A stretch of 64,000 nucleotides of DNA from Lepturacanthus savala (Eukaryota; Chordata; Actinopteri; Scombriformes; Trichiuridae): contig CM060468.1 in NCBI GenBank assembly GCA_030544235.1, positions 7,477,758-7,541,757 on the forward strand. The letters are read 5' to 3'. Below are positions 22,996 through 34,800 of this stretch, piece by piece. A model generated the notes under the pieces. It did not search any database. It had not been told where the DNA came from and saw nothing but the letters and a program-made list of their open reading frames with translations. The position numbers were made by a program, and so were the translations under genes. Each line of letters opens with the position of its first letter. Within the stretch, counting starts at the first letter, position 1.

Positions 22996-25977
22996 ATGTC
23001 GGGGGAAATATCGATGATCGGTAAGTTGTCCTATACGTGTTCATGACAGTTATTAGCCGCTAAGATAAGCTAAGCTAAGCTAAGCACGGTCCACCTGTAT
23101 CACCGTGCGCGTGTGTCGCAGGTTCGGTGATTCTGGCCTTGTTCCTGGCGGGTTACCTGGGCCAGCAGTACCTCCCGCCGCCCAAACCCAGGGTTATCGG
23201 CCTGGACCTGGGCACCACCTTCTGCTCGGTGGGCGTCTTCCACCCGGGCAGCGGGGAGGTGGAGGTGATGGCGGACGAGGAGGGCAGGAGGAGCATCCCT
23301 AGCGCCGTCTCCTTCACCGACACCGCGGTGCTGGCCGGGCACGAAGCCGTGGAGCTGGCCGACGCCAACCCCCGGAACACGGTCTACGACGCCAAGAGGT
23401 TCATCGGGAAGATATTCGAGCCGGAGGTCCTGGAGCAGGAGAGCGCCCGGTACCCGTTCAAGGTGGGTCCAGAGTAACCGAGTACTTTAACACATACGAA
23501 CCTGGACCTATTTCTCCTTAAAGGAATGTTATGGGGGATATAAAAGAGACCAAATGGACCGCATGTGACATATTTCTGACATATGTTACATGTTGTCGCC
23601 CTATTAAAATAATGGCCTAAGTTGTTTTTAATGAAGAAAGCAAGTTTTTGGCCTAAATCATCTCTTGATGCTGACCACGTCTGGTAAAATCACCCTAATC
23701 CGGAAGTGAAAGGATTATACTCTCTATGTCCTATAGGACAATGGCCTAAGTCAATGGAGTCCAACTTGGTTCAGGGGCCACATAGAGGGCAATTTGATAT
23801 CACCAATGCAAATAAACCTGTAACAACACCTACTAACTTCTCCCCTCCTTTTTATATAAAGAAATACACTGGTCACTGATTTCCAAAGCTTTTTGACCAG
23901 ACCAACATTCCACAACTCAAAGATCATCAGTTTTCTATTATATAAGCCCAAAGAAATTAGATAATCAAATAATCAGATTTGAGAAGCTGGAACCAGAGAA
24001 TTTGGATGTTTTCTGACAGTGGCTCTCTGCTGCTCTTTCAGGTGGTTAACAACAACGGAAGCGCGGAGTTTGTGATCTCCACCAATCACACCTTCTCCGT
24101 GAGCCCGGAGTTCATCGGCTCCAGGCTGCTGCTGAAGATGAGGAAGATGGCCGAGCGGCAGCTGGGCGTTCCCGTCCAGAAAGCCGTCATCTCGGTGCCC
24201 GCGGAGTTCGACGAGAGGCAGAGGAACTACACGGTCCGAGCCGCTAACCTCGCCGGTCAGTCTGCTGATTGTTTTAAGATGATGTTGGATGACTTTGCAA
24301 AGCTGCACATGAGTTAGCTGTTTCTAAAAATGTTGTCTTCCTCAGTAAACATTAAAGGGATAGTTCCAATATTTTTGAAAATCTGCACATCTTCATGATT
24401 CCCATAATCATAGCAATAGGTGCTTTACCTTTTTTTTTTTTGTCGATACAAGCTGTTTCCAGACCATTAGAACTGTTAAATGCTCAGCTAATACCAGCTG
24501 CATGCACTGCAGTAGTGATGTGTCAAGTTTTACCGTGCACGTTAACTTGCTGCTTCCTGTCCTGCAGGCTTGGAGATCCTGCGTGTGATCAACGAGCCCA
24601 CGGCGGCAGCGATGGCGTACGGCCTTCACAAGGTGGACGTGTTCAACGTGCTGGTGGTGGATCTCGGGGGAGGAACGCTGGACGTGTCTCTGCTCAACAA
24701 ACAGGGCGGAATGTTCCTCACCAGAGCCATGGCAGGTAAAGGGGTTCCACAGCTTTAGCGATATGAAGCAATTGTTGTGGACCATATTTGGTGGCTCACT
24801 GATCGCTTGTTTATTCAAAGTTTAATAATATTATAGGATGTGTCCAAATTGCAGTGGGTTCAACACTTCACCAACTCAGCAATACACTCAAGTGCAAAGC
24901 AGATGGATAAATCGTTTTGAAAAATATATTATATATAGTGAATAATGATAAAAGTATGTGGGGGGGAAATGGTCATAAAAATGCATATATCATAACATGG
25001 ATATAAAAAAGATAAATCAGTAGAAAAATAGAAAATACCTAAATTAAAATAAATATTATAACAATATTGCACACTCTAATGCATGTCTATTATGCATTTT
25101 CAAGACAATCCCATGAAAAACATAGGCCCTGTTAAAAAATGATTCATGTACTGTCTTTTCTTGAATAAAAAAGATTAAGGAAAAGAAAAGTGGAAAGTTG
25201 ATGGAATGAACAGTTCTCAAGATTAGTGGAAGACAGACGGATACAGAGAAATGCTTTATATATGCTTTATGGTTTATATAGCTATGTCACAGGAAGGGCA
25301 GATTCCTAATATCCGGATCAAACAATAGAATATCTATAACCTGCAGAGGTTTTTTATTTCTGGAGTAACGAGCTGACCTTGAATATTTCTCTGCAGGCAA
25401 CAACAAGCTGGGGGGTCAGGACTTCAGCCAGCGGCTGCTCCAGTACACCACGGAGCGAATCCGCCAGGAGTTCGGCGTTCCCGTCACTATCAAAGAGGAC
25501 ATCCATCGCCTCCGCCAGGCCGTGGAAGCCGCCAAGCTCAACCTCACCCTCCAGCCCAGCGCCTCCATCCGGGTTCCCCTGCACCTCAGCGCCCACGAGA
25601 GCTCCGAGTCCCCCGAGAGCCCCGCTCCGGAGCCGGTCCTCTTCCAGGCCACGATCACTCGCGAGCTGTTCGAGGAGCTCAACGAGGACCTCTTCCAGAA
25701 GATCCTGGCTCCCGTCAAGACCGTGTTGGCCGAGGGCCACCTGGAGAAAGAGGACGTGGACGAGATCGTCCTGGTCGGCGGCTCCACCAGGATCCCGCGC
25801 ATCAGGAGGCTGATCAGCGAGTACTTCGGGAAGGAGCCCAACACGTCGGTGGACCCCGACCTGGCCGTGGTCACGGGCGTGGCCATCCAGGCGGGAATCA
25901 TGGGCGGATCCTGGCCGTTACAAGTCAGCGCGATAGAAATCCCCAACAGACACTTGCGCAAGACGAACTTCAGCTAA
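22996..25977 (+). CDS. hspa13: HSPA13 (STCH), ER-associated Hsp70-like ATPase
   Basis: Five exons, 22996-23020, 23122-23462, 24042-24255, 24568-24735 and 25397-25977, have clean GT-AG borders and matching phases and give 442 residues (about 471 in human). Exon 1 codes only eight full codons. Residues 7-26 form the hydrophobic N-terminal signal or anchor (SVILALFLAGYL). The nucleotide-binding signatures are intact: DLGTTFCS at 37-44, NEPTAAA at 202-208, DLGGGTLD at 225-232 and VGGSTRIPRIR at 376-386. There is no Hsp70 substrate-binding domain or KDEL, as expected for STCH, a microsome-associated constitutive ATPase. The variable linker after KLNLTL (about 304-335) is shorter than in human, which explains the length difference. 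Codon use is GC-rich against AT-rich introns. The family match is very strong end to end. Confidence 0.97.
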
Positions 25978-28803
25978 TCCTGAAAGGGTTTTATTTATTG
26001 ACACAGCCACTGTTTCTATCCATCTCATGCTCGTCTAACGCTCAGCGTTTTATATCTGCTGAGTTGAGGAAAAAAACGCACAAAAAGATGTTGCCAAACA
26101 GCTGCATGAATACATGCAGGATGTTTCGGTCTGTCGACTCTTTGAAATCTTATCGTACATTTCTTTGTTCGGTAACAAAAAAAAAAAAGAAATAATCGCG
26201 TATTAAATCATTCCATTTCAACTTAGAGATGAAATCTGCAGGGTGAACAGTCCTGTTTGCATCAAAATGACAGATGCTTTAGTTTGAAGCTTCAGGAGAA
26301 AATAACAGTGAAATAATGAAAATGAGACTTTGATTAATATTTAAATGATGTTTCGATTCAGGGAACAGCCACTCTTTAAAGGACTTAAAGACTAGCCAGT
26401 ATATCTTCAGCTATTTATTTATTTATTCCTGTTAACTGTATAGCTGTGTGTGTGTATTTGTGAGACAGACTGTGTGTACGCGCAGGTGTTTTGCAGGCCT
26501 TAAATGTATTATACATCTTTCTAGCAAAGGTGGACAACGATGTGCTTGTGCCTTTTCAGACAGGTGCTATATTGTTGAAATTGAAAGTGGTGTAAGACAC
26601 ACACACACACACAGTACTGTAACTTTAATCATCAGCACCATCCCTCCATTACACAGAATGCAGATTATTTGCCTCAAGAGAGAAGAGACATGTTGCACTT
26701 TGAGGACTCGTTGGCCAACGTGACGTTTTTGTGCAATACCGCGTGCTTCGTTGTCGTGGCAATGACTCGCACGCTTCAGATATTTGCGCAACATTCAAAA
26801 GGTTAAACGCAGTCTGCTTCTGCTGTTGTAGGTTTGAGTGGGTCAACTCTGGAAGTCTCACACGAGGACCAAAGCATGCAATGTTGGGAAATGTGTCGCT
26901 GTTACATGGAGGTTTTGTGGACCGGATGTTTGACAAATACTCGTCCACCTGCTGTTGTTTGGCTGGACAAACGCTGGTCATAGCACATCCAGTGTAGAAG
27001 ATGATTTAAACCCTGACATCTGTAGCTCTGAAAGCGTCCATTTTTCCAAGAATTAAAGGTACCTACATTCCTTTGAAAAGTATCACGGCTTAGGTTTTGC
27101 CAAGTTTTATTTATGCGTTGAGGCACTTATTGTTCTCATATGTTGTATTTCTCATGTTGGAGCTGAGATTTTGATGTTTTAGAGCTTTCAGTGAAGCCGA
27201 AACAAATCCGAAGCAGCACGGTTTGCCTTTCATGACGTAAATCACTTCGGTCCCCATGGAAATAAAGAGGGGAAAAAACAAACCCATGAGACAAGGATCT
27301 ATTTTTATATTGCAAGTTTAAAATAAGTCTAGCCACCTGTAGGAAAAAAAACTGTTCTGATCTGCTTTTCAGCTTATTAAAATTGTTTCTCAATTCCAGT
27401 GTCTGTTTATTTTGAGAAAAAGGTCAAACAATATTCATTTTGTGGTCAGTAGCCATGACGACTCCCATCCAGATGTTGATACGTCTTTAAGCAGAATAGT
27501 GGACCCGAAAATCTTCTCAATCCTTTCAAAAGGTTTATGTATGCAAACACTAGATCTCACTTTCTTGAACATGCAAATCTATTGTAATTTGACACATTTT
27601 AAGGTAAAATAAGCAAGAACAAAACACTAGTAGAAAAACTCCTGTATTAGAAGGTTTTTTTTTTTAATGTTTTTACTTCTGAGGCACAGTAATACCCAGA
27701 GAAAGAAAATAATCACAGAAGGCAATCTGTTTCTTGACCCTGTTGGGATACCTGCAGCATCCCTTCAATAAGCTTAGAGCTTTATTTTCACATTTAGCAC
27801 CCACTTCATTTACCTTACAGCGCTCTGTTTTACACCAGCAACCGACATAATGCAACACTAAAATAGCAGACGCTCGACTGCAATTCAGAGGCTACGTGAA
27901 GACCTGACTATTGCTATTCATAACTCTCAAATTGGTTCAAACGTCTCACGGGTTATTTCAACTTTTATGTACAACAACACAACATACTGTAGCACTGCAC
28001 ACAGGGTAGAAAATATATAGCCAGCCAGGATACACACAATACACCATACATCTTTAAAAAAAAAAGAGAAAAAAGTCCAAACACATTCACGTGAACCATA
28101 AAAAGACAGCACAAATCTTCCCTCCCGCAACCATTTTCACAAATTCCTGCAGCTCTGCTGGGAGCACAGCTCTCACCAGCCAGTTGTCACATACAGGGGG
28201 GCATTCAGCCTCTATCAAAATAATTATCTTACATACACCATGTGAATATTTCACTTGGAGGAGAAGGCAGGACTTCTGTAAACAGCTTATACACTTTTTT
28301 TTTGTTTTTATCTTTAAATATAAATATTAATGTTAGTACTATTATGAACAACAGCACAGTGGAGTGCTGACAAAAGGCAGGAGCATATATACGAGTTTTA
28401 ATCTCATGCTGAAAAAAAGGCATTCATCTGCTAAGAGAAGAATATCATTTACAGTGCTTTAAAAAAGAAAAAGGAGGAACTGCTTTGGAAAATTAGCTCA
28501 AAATAAAGAATCAGGAAACTTGTTTAAGAAGAAGCTGGGGGCAGGAAGGGGGGAGGAATCCGGAGGCCACAGATTTGGCGGATGACTTCCTTCGATAAAA
28601 AGTGCTCGTAGTCCCGTGTGATGATATACAGAATGTCTACCAAGCAAAACACAAACGCTATTTACAGAATGTACATGAAGCGACTGGGTGGCTGTTCTCC
28701 ATCAGCGGCCTGTCAGTTCATCAGCAGGACACACGTCACACGGCCCGGATGCTCTGGATAGTCGTCCCCCGTCTCTGTTACAGCAGAAGGAGCTGGGTCC
28801 CCA
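25978..28803. other. Convergent 3' regions of hspa13 and gdpd5
   Basis: No coding gene can be supported. The left part should be the hspa13 3' UTR: ATTAAA at 26202-26207 and AATAAA at 27261-27266 are candidate signals. The right part should be the gdpd5 3' UTR on the minus strand, where TTTATT at 27781-27786 reads AATAAA and gives a 3' UTR of about 1 kb. The two transcripts face each other and may nearly meet. The small open frames here have no domain or splice support. Confidence 0.6.
27781..27786 (-). terminator. gdpd5: Candidate poly(A) signal of gdpd5
   Basis: AATAAA on the minus strand, about 1,020 bases after the stop codon at 28804. It is the first canonical hexamer seen going downstream on that strand. 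An ATTAAA variant lies nearer, at about 28398. Confidence 0.4.
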
Positions 28804-31800
28804 TCACTGGCTGATGACCCGGTTGGTGTAGTAGTCGTAGCCGTTGTCCCCGTACAGCTCGTCAGCACCGCCCACTTCATTACCCACCTCTAGAGGGCGC
28901 CGACAGGAAAACACGAGTCAGTGGACTGTGATATTTTGTTAATAAAACACAATGATTTAACACTTGTAGCATCATCATACACATTTGTGTATTTGCATTT
29001 GATTTTACACATATTGGAATTTGCAACATGGCTTCCTGTCTGGAAAAGAATTAACTCTGAAATACTTTGGTTTATACTATTGGTTTATAAAGCACTGAAT
29101 AGCATTTAGTTTCCATGTTCCACAGATCTGCAACAGACTCCCAGAGACTCCCTCTCACTGTTTTTAAGTCAGAGCTGAAGACTTTTCTATTTGCTGCAAC
29201 TGTTTTGAATTTAAAATTCTTGATTTTCAGTCTTATTTATTTTAATTAATTTAAAAATGTTACCTTTTAATCAACTTTTTTAAAATTGTATCTTGATGCT
29301 TTTAATGTTTTATGTAAAGCACTTTGAATTACCTTGTTGAAATGTGCTATACAACTAAACTTGCATTGCAATCGCTTAATTAAATATAGTGATTATTTTA
29401 AATATTTTTTGTCTGGCCCAGATGATGAAAATCCTGCAAATGGCGCCATCTACTGTTTTTTTTTTTTTCATAAAAACAGTGGCATCTTGTAAGCAAACTG
29501 AAGATGATGAGATGAAACTGATGAATTATAATCCTGAAAATGTTGATGGAAACTAAAGTATTCATCTTATCTGCATGTGGAATACACACAAATGTGTTTG
29601 AGCATAACATTATTGAAGATGCTACAAGTGTTAAAGGTAATTGAGAAGGCAGAAAATAATGTGGTATAAATTCACAGAAAGCTGCTGACAGTCTGCTATG
29701 TTTTTAGCTCTCAGACTCACCTTTAACCCCCAGCACTAGAGGCTGCCTAGACAGACTGGAGCGTCTATAAGCTCCCCTATACATGTTGTGTCCAGTGGGA
29801 GGATTGTGGGGGTGGGGTGAGGTGCGTGAAGGGATGCATGGATGGATGGATCGAGGGGGAGAAGGGGGCAAAGGTGGGCAGAGAGGCGGCAGGTAACGAG
29901 GGATGCAACGGATGCACGGAATAAAAAGGAAGAAGTCACTCATGTCGGAGAAGATGGCAGGATGGACACATCACACACGAAGGATGGAGGAGGCGACTGC
30001 TACTGGGGTTGACCTTCAACAGGGAGGAGAGGAGGAGGAGGAGGAGGAGCGAGAACATTCACAGACACTCAGAGAGATGCATGCTGGGATATGACATGCT
30101 AGTCGGGTGCCTGAAACTCAAAATGGCTCATTCCATAGTAAAATAAATTTACAACAAAGTAAAATTACGGTGAAGTACAGCGAGATGGATTTCTTTCTGA
30201 GTTCATGAGGTCAAACATCCGACAACACAAGGCACAAAACATCCAAGAGAGTCAAACCTGGTGTCGGTTTGGAAGGCCTTACCAGAGAAGATCAGTTTCT
30301 CCTTCATGACGTTGATGTCTCTGCTCGACCTCCGGACCGCCGCGCTCAGCATGATCTGTTCAGGGTTGTAGCTGCCCATCCCGCTCATCCGATACCTGCC
30401 AGGGTCACACGTAAGGTCAGAAACCACCACGAGATGAGAGGATATAAAGAAATACTGCTGCCTCTGCTCCCACTGTTGTTTTTTATTATAATTAACGATG
30501 GAGCCTTTTATATTGAGACATTTGCTATAAGTCAGTGTGCACGGCTGGGAACAATTAGTTTAATTGAATTGCCTCTTTGAGCAAATCGATTCCTGAGTTT
30601 ACATTTTGGGTTGTTTGATTTGACAAGTTGATTTAAAGGCGACTTGAAGGAACTTATTTATTCAGCGTTTATTAGGCTCAATTCAGAGCATCTGGTGTTG
30701 ACTGTACAGAGGTTTGAGGTGGACACTAAAATATAGGCACCACATTCAAATAACCTTTATAAACAATTTAACAGTTAAAAATACTTCATTAATGGTAATA
30801 AAAACATTTGCTTTATAAATCAGATGTCATTTCCAGATTGTGAAAGATCTTCTACATTTGGTAATAATGTATTTTTAAATGTCAGTAACCTTTTATTAAA
30901 TACTTAAGAAATAAACTAAATACTTAAGTTAATAGTAAAAACAATAAGTTAACCAATGTCTAAATCTGTATACAAAAATATGGTATATTATGATTAGAGT
31001 GTAGAGTGCTGAAAATAACAGCAACAAACATGCCATTTACGTTTTGATAAAGTTTTTTTTTTAAATAGATTAACTACTGAAAATACTGTGAATTAATAAT
31101 TAGAAAAAAAAGTGCAACATAAGGACAGTGTTCAGTTTAAATACACAGAAGATTAGTCCCTTGATACAATGAAGAGGAATTAATTTTCTGTACGTTAAAA
31201 CTGCACCCGTTCTTAATGTTCTTAATGAAAACAGCCTGGATTTCAATTAAATTAACTGAAGAGCATTAGTCACAATGAACCTCGACTAATGCACAGTTCC
31301 ATTAAACAGAAATGCAAACAAGGGAAGCTTGAGTTCATCAATAAAAGCCAATCCTGAGGCACTTTCCCTTGATGAATGCATATCCGTAGTTCATTGCGGA
31401 CGTTTAGTCTGTTTGCTTGATGAAATGAAGTCAATTTCAGATCTCATTAGTGACTTAATGCTGAGGAGGATTTTGTGCTCTGTGGATGGGAAGCTGTGTT
31501 TTTGGCCCGCGGGGATGAGGACGTGAGGTCCTACCTCTAGAGGAGAGAGGGAGAAGTGGCAGCAGTGCAATATAACGATTCAGGTGAGATAAGAGAGGAA
31601 AGAGTTAAAGTTTAGATGGAGAGAGATAGAGAGGAAAAAAAAAACTGATGGAGATCGGTTTTGTGACAGAAAGAGGCAGATAAAAGAAAAATAGAGAATA
31701 GAGTGGCGAAAAGATCGAGTAAGATCGGAAAAAGTGATGGACAAAGACAGTGAAAGAGAGGAGAGGAGACTGTGGGTCAGAAGAGGTGACCCAGTTACCT

Positions 31801-34800
31801 GATCATGTGATAGCTGAGAGAAGATGCCAGAATGCAGCAGAGGAGAAGAGCATGCACATCAGGCAGAGGAAGAGAGGACGAGGAAGAGGCGGAAGGACAA
31901 AAAAAAAGAAGGCGGGAGACAAGAGAGGTCAGTTTAGAAGCCAGCAGAAGCTACTGAAGAGCTCGGCTAAGCGGAGCAAAAGCTGCACCGGATTGTAAAA
32001 AAAAAAATAAAAGAAAAAAATAAAGAAAACATAAAACAGATCATTGCCCTCTGTCCCAGAGACGGCAGGACAGGATGTCTGTGGCTGGAGTCGTCACACA
32101 AAGAAACAAACAGTGTCCAACAGAAATTCTGCAGGAGTGAGAGGGGGTTTGTAGACTTTAGCTAAGAGAAGACATAAGAAACGTCTTCTCTGTTACCACT
32201 GGTTGTGCAGGTGCAAGGGGAGAGGACAGCAAAAAAAAATAATAAAAATCGTTTTTTTAAATACATCATAATAGCTTATAAAAGCACATGAGACAAAAAT
32301 ACTCATCAGTATCACCCTCTTCCTTGTTAAGTCAATAATGACAGGATCATCAAAAATCACAACATATTACGACATAAAGCAGCATGATTAATGTATGAGC
32401 CGTCACTGACAGGATACTGAGAACAAGACTGACACGTTAAAAGAGAAATCTTCCAATAATTAATGATGTCCACTCAAACAGGAAACAACTAGAGACGTTT
32501 TACTTTCCTCCTCAAACACAGACAGAAAAAAAATAAATAGTGAAAGATCAGAGACACATTAACACTTGTGTAAAGCCCTCGCTGTGATGATTTTGGCCAC
32601 CGCACTTACTTCTGGAAAATGAATATTCCTATCACTACAGCAAAGGAGACGAGGTCTGCAGACACCCACATCAGGCAGTATTCATCTGGGCTCTGAAAAG
32701 AACACACACACACAGGTTTATGACAGGATTCACCACCAGGTGGCACTACATGTCGTCAATACAATCTTTAAAGGCCCCGGGACATGGAAGTTGAAGAGTT
32801 TTTCGTAACCCATTTCCCAGCGAAACACATTGGAGGTTTATTCTAAGGGATTTAAATCAAATCCTCACGTTTGAGGATTTGGGTCTCTAGAAAGACCCGG
32901 TCGTTTTTGTATGTCCCATTAATATTAGTCAACCTCTCCTCTGATTGGCTGATATGAATGAATTTGAATAGAGAGGTTGGTGGTGACTATATAATTGTGT
33001 GCCCACAGTATGAGCTGTGTGCATTTCTCTGTAGATTGAGCATTTTGAAACATGGGATAGTATTTATATAATATCTGGACCTTCCTATAATAAAAAAAAA
33101 CACTTTTCTTTCATGTGAGTAGAAACATCTGACCCGTCTCTCACATACTCTTGTAAATGATCTTCCAATTGAATTTTTTATAAATAATAATGAATGGATA
33201 ATAATATAATAACACCAGTAATAACTGGGCTATGGCAGGCAAGGCAACATAATCTCTCCCTGTAGCACCCCAGGGGGCCGGGCTCATGTCCACATGTTGT
33301 CATGCAGAGTTACCATATGGTTCCGAGACTGGGGAGACAAAGTGGGTGAAACGACACAGAGAAGCACAGTGTGCACAGTGTGCTTCAGTGTGCACAGTGT
33401 GCACAGTGTGCTTCTCAGTGTAACAGTAACAGTGTGGGTGTTAGCCATGTGGATATGTTTCAGCAAACAGCAGCACTATAAAACCCATGAGCAACACACT
33501 ATAGGATGCACTAAAAAGATGTTTGTATAGCTGTTATTGTGCTGGGCCTTCATATGAAGTCTGAAGAATTAATAGCATACCATGCTCAATGCAGGAAAAA
33601 CAGAACAGATGAGTTATTGAGTTGGGTTCCCTTGTTGATATAAGATATTAAAATCCACTTCATACAGAGGAGATGAAGATGAGAGGAAGGAGACGTGAAA
33701 GTCTTTGAAAACGAGCATATTTTACAACACTAGGGCAGTGCCCGTAGGTCGTATGTATTCCTATAGAAAAGTGGAAGCTTAAGTAGAGTTATGTTTGGCA
33801 AACTTATGATAAATCTCTTACGTCACACTTTTTTCCTTTATACTGTAACAACCTGGGCATGTTATTGTTATATGTGTTTACAAAAAAATTAGTTTAAGCC
33901 CCGATTCTGTTCGATTTAACGATGTAACAAAAGCGATGGGAAGTAACACGAGCAGGAACACCATCATACAGAGCTTTATACTGTAACGAAAATGCTGCTG
34001 CAGGATAGTGCTGTGATACACATTTATTGGATTTTAACGATACAAATGATGTTTTGAATATCTATCCAAAAAAATACACAAAAAAGGATGTACACCATCG
34101 CGCCATGTGCAAGCACTATCCAAAAGCTGAGGTTGATCTGACAAACAGAGAACCATAGACACAGATGTAACATATATCAACAAAACAGAATTTGGCATAA
34201 TCCAAAACCCCAAAAGAAGGCATTGCTCATATGCAGTGGGTCCTTACCATGAGCCAGATGGGGTAAGGCACCTTTTTGAGGATTTGTGGGGCCTCGGAGC
34301 AGACGGCCGACACCTCGCTGCACCACAGCACCGAGTACAGCCAGGGCTCGTTGACGGTGTACAGAGTGAGTTTGACGTTGCTGTGGGTGAAGTTTCTGAA
34401 AGAAAATCATTCACATTCAGACATGTTTTTATGTAAAATAGAGTCTATGATGCTGTAGAAAGACTGCTGACATTTTGAACACAAACACACCAGTGATAGA
34501 AGACATAGACCTATAACACACCCTGGATCCACCTGATTAGATGAGCATTCATACTTCAAAATAGATCAGTTGCTATTCTTTGCATTTTTTATGCCTGATT
34601 AATATACAAGAGGTCAACACTTCACTGAAAAATGTTTCTCTAATTATTATCGTGTGGTAGCTCCGCTCCCCTCCCCGTGCCTGTGTGCAAGCTGGAATGC
34701 TACCTGCTGCTGATTGGCTGGAGTGTTGTTGTTGACTCAGTGCAAATCACTGTGTGTGTTTCCTGTTCACAGAGTGTTTCAGAGATTTCCAATGTACACA

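Noticed and set aside
25354..25961. Overlapping open frames on both strands in hspa13 exon 5 (up to 181 aa)
   Set aside because: The real frame gives a full HSPA13 C-terminus with VGGSTR. The others are by-products of GC-rich sequence with few stop codons.
33363..33420. CRISPR-like array
   Set aside because: The units are short tandem copies without unique spacers, in a vertebrate intron. It is a minisatellite.
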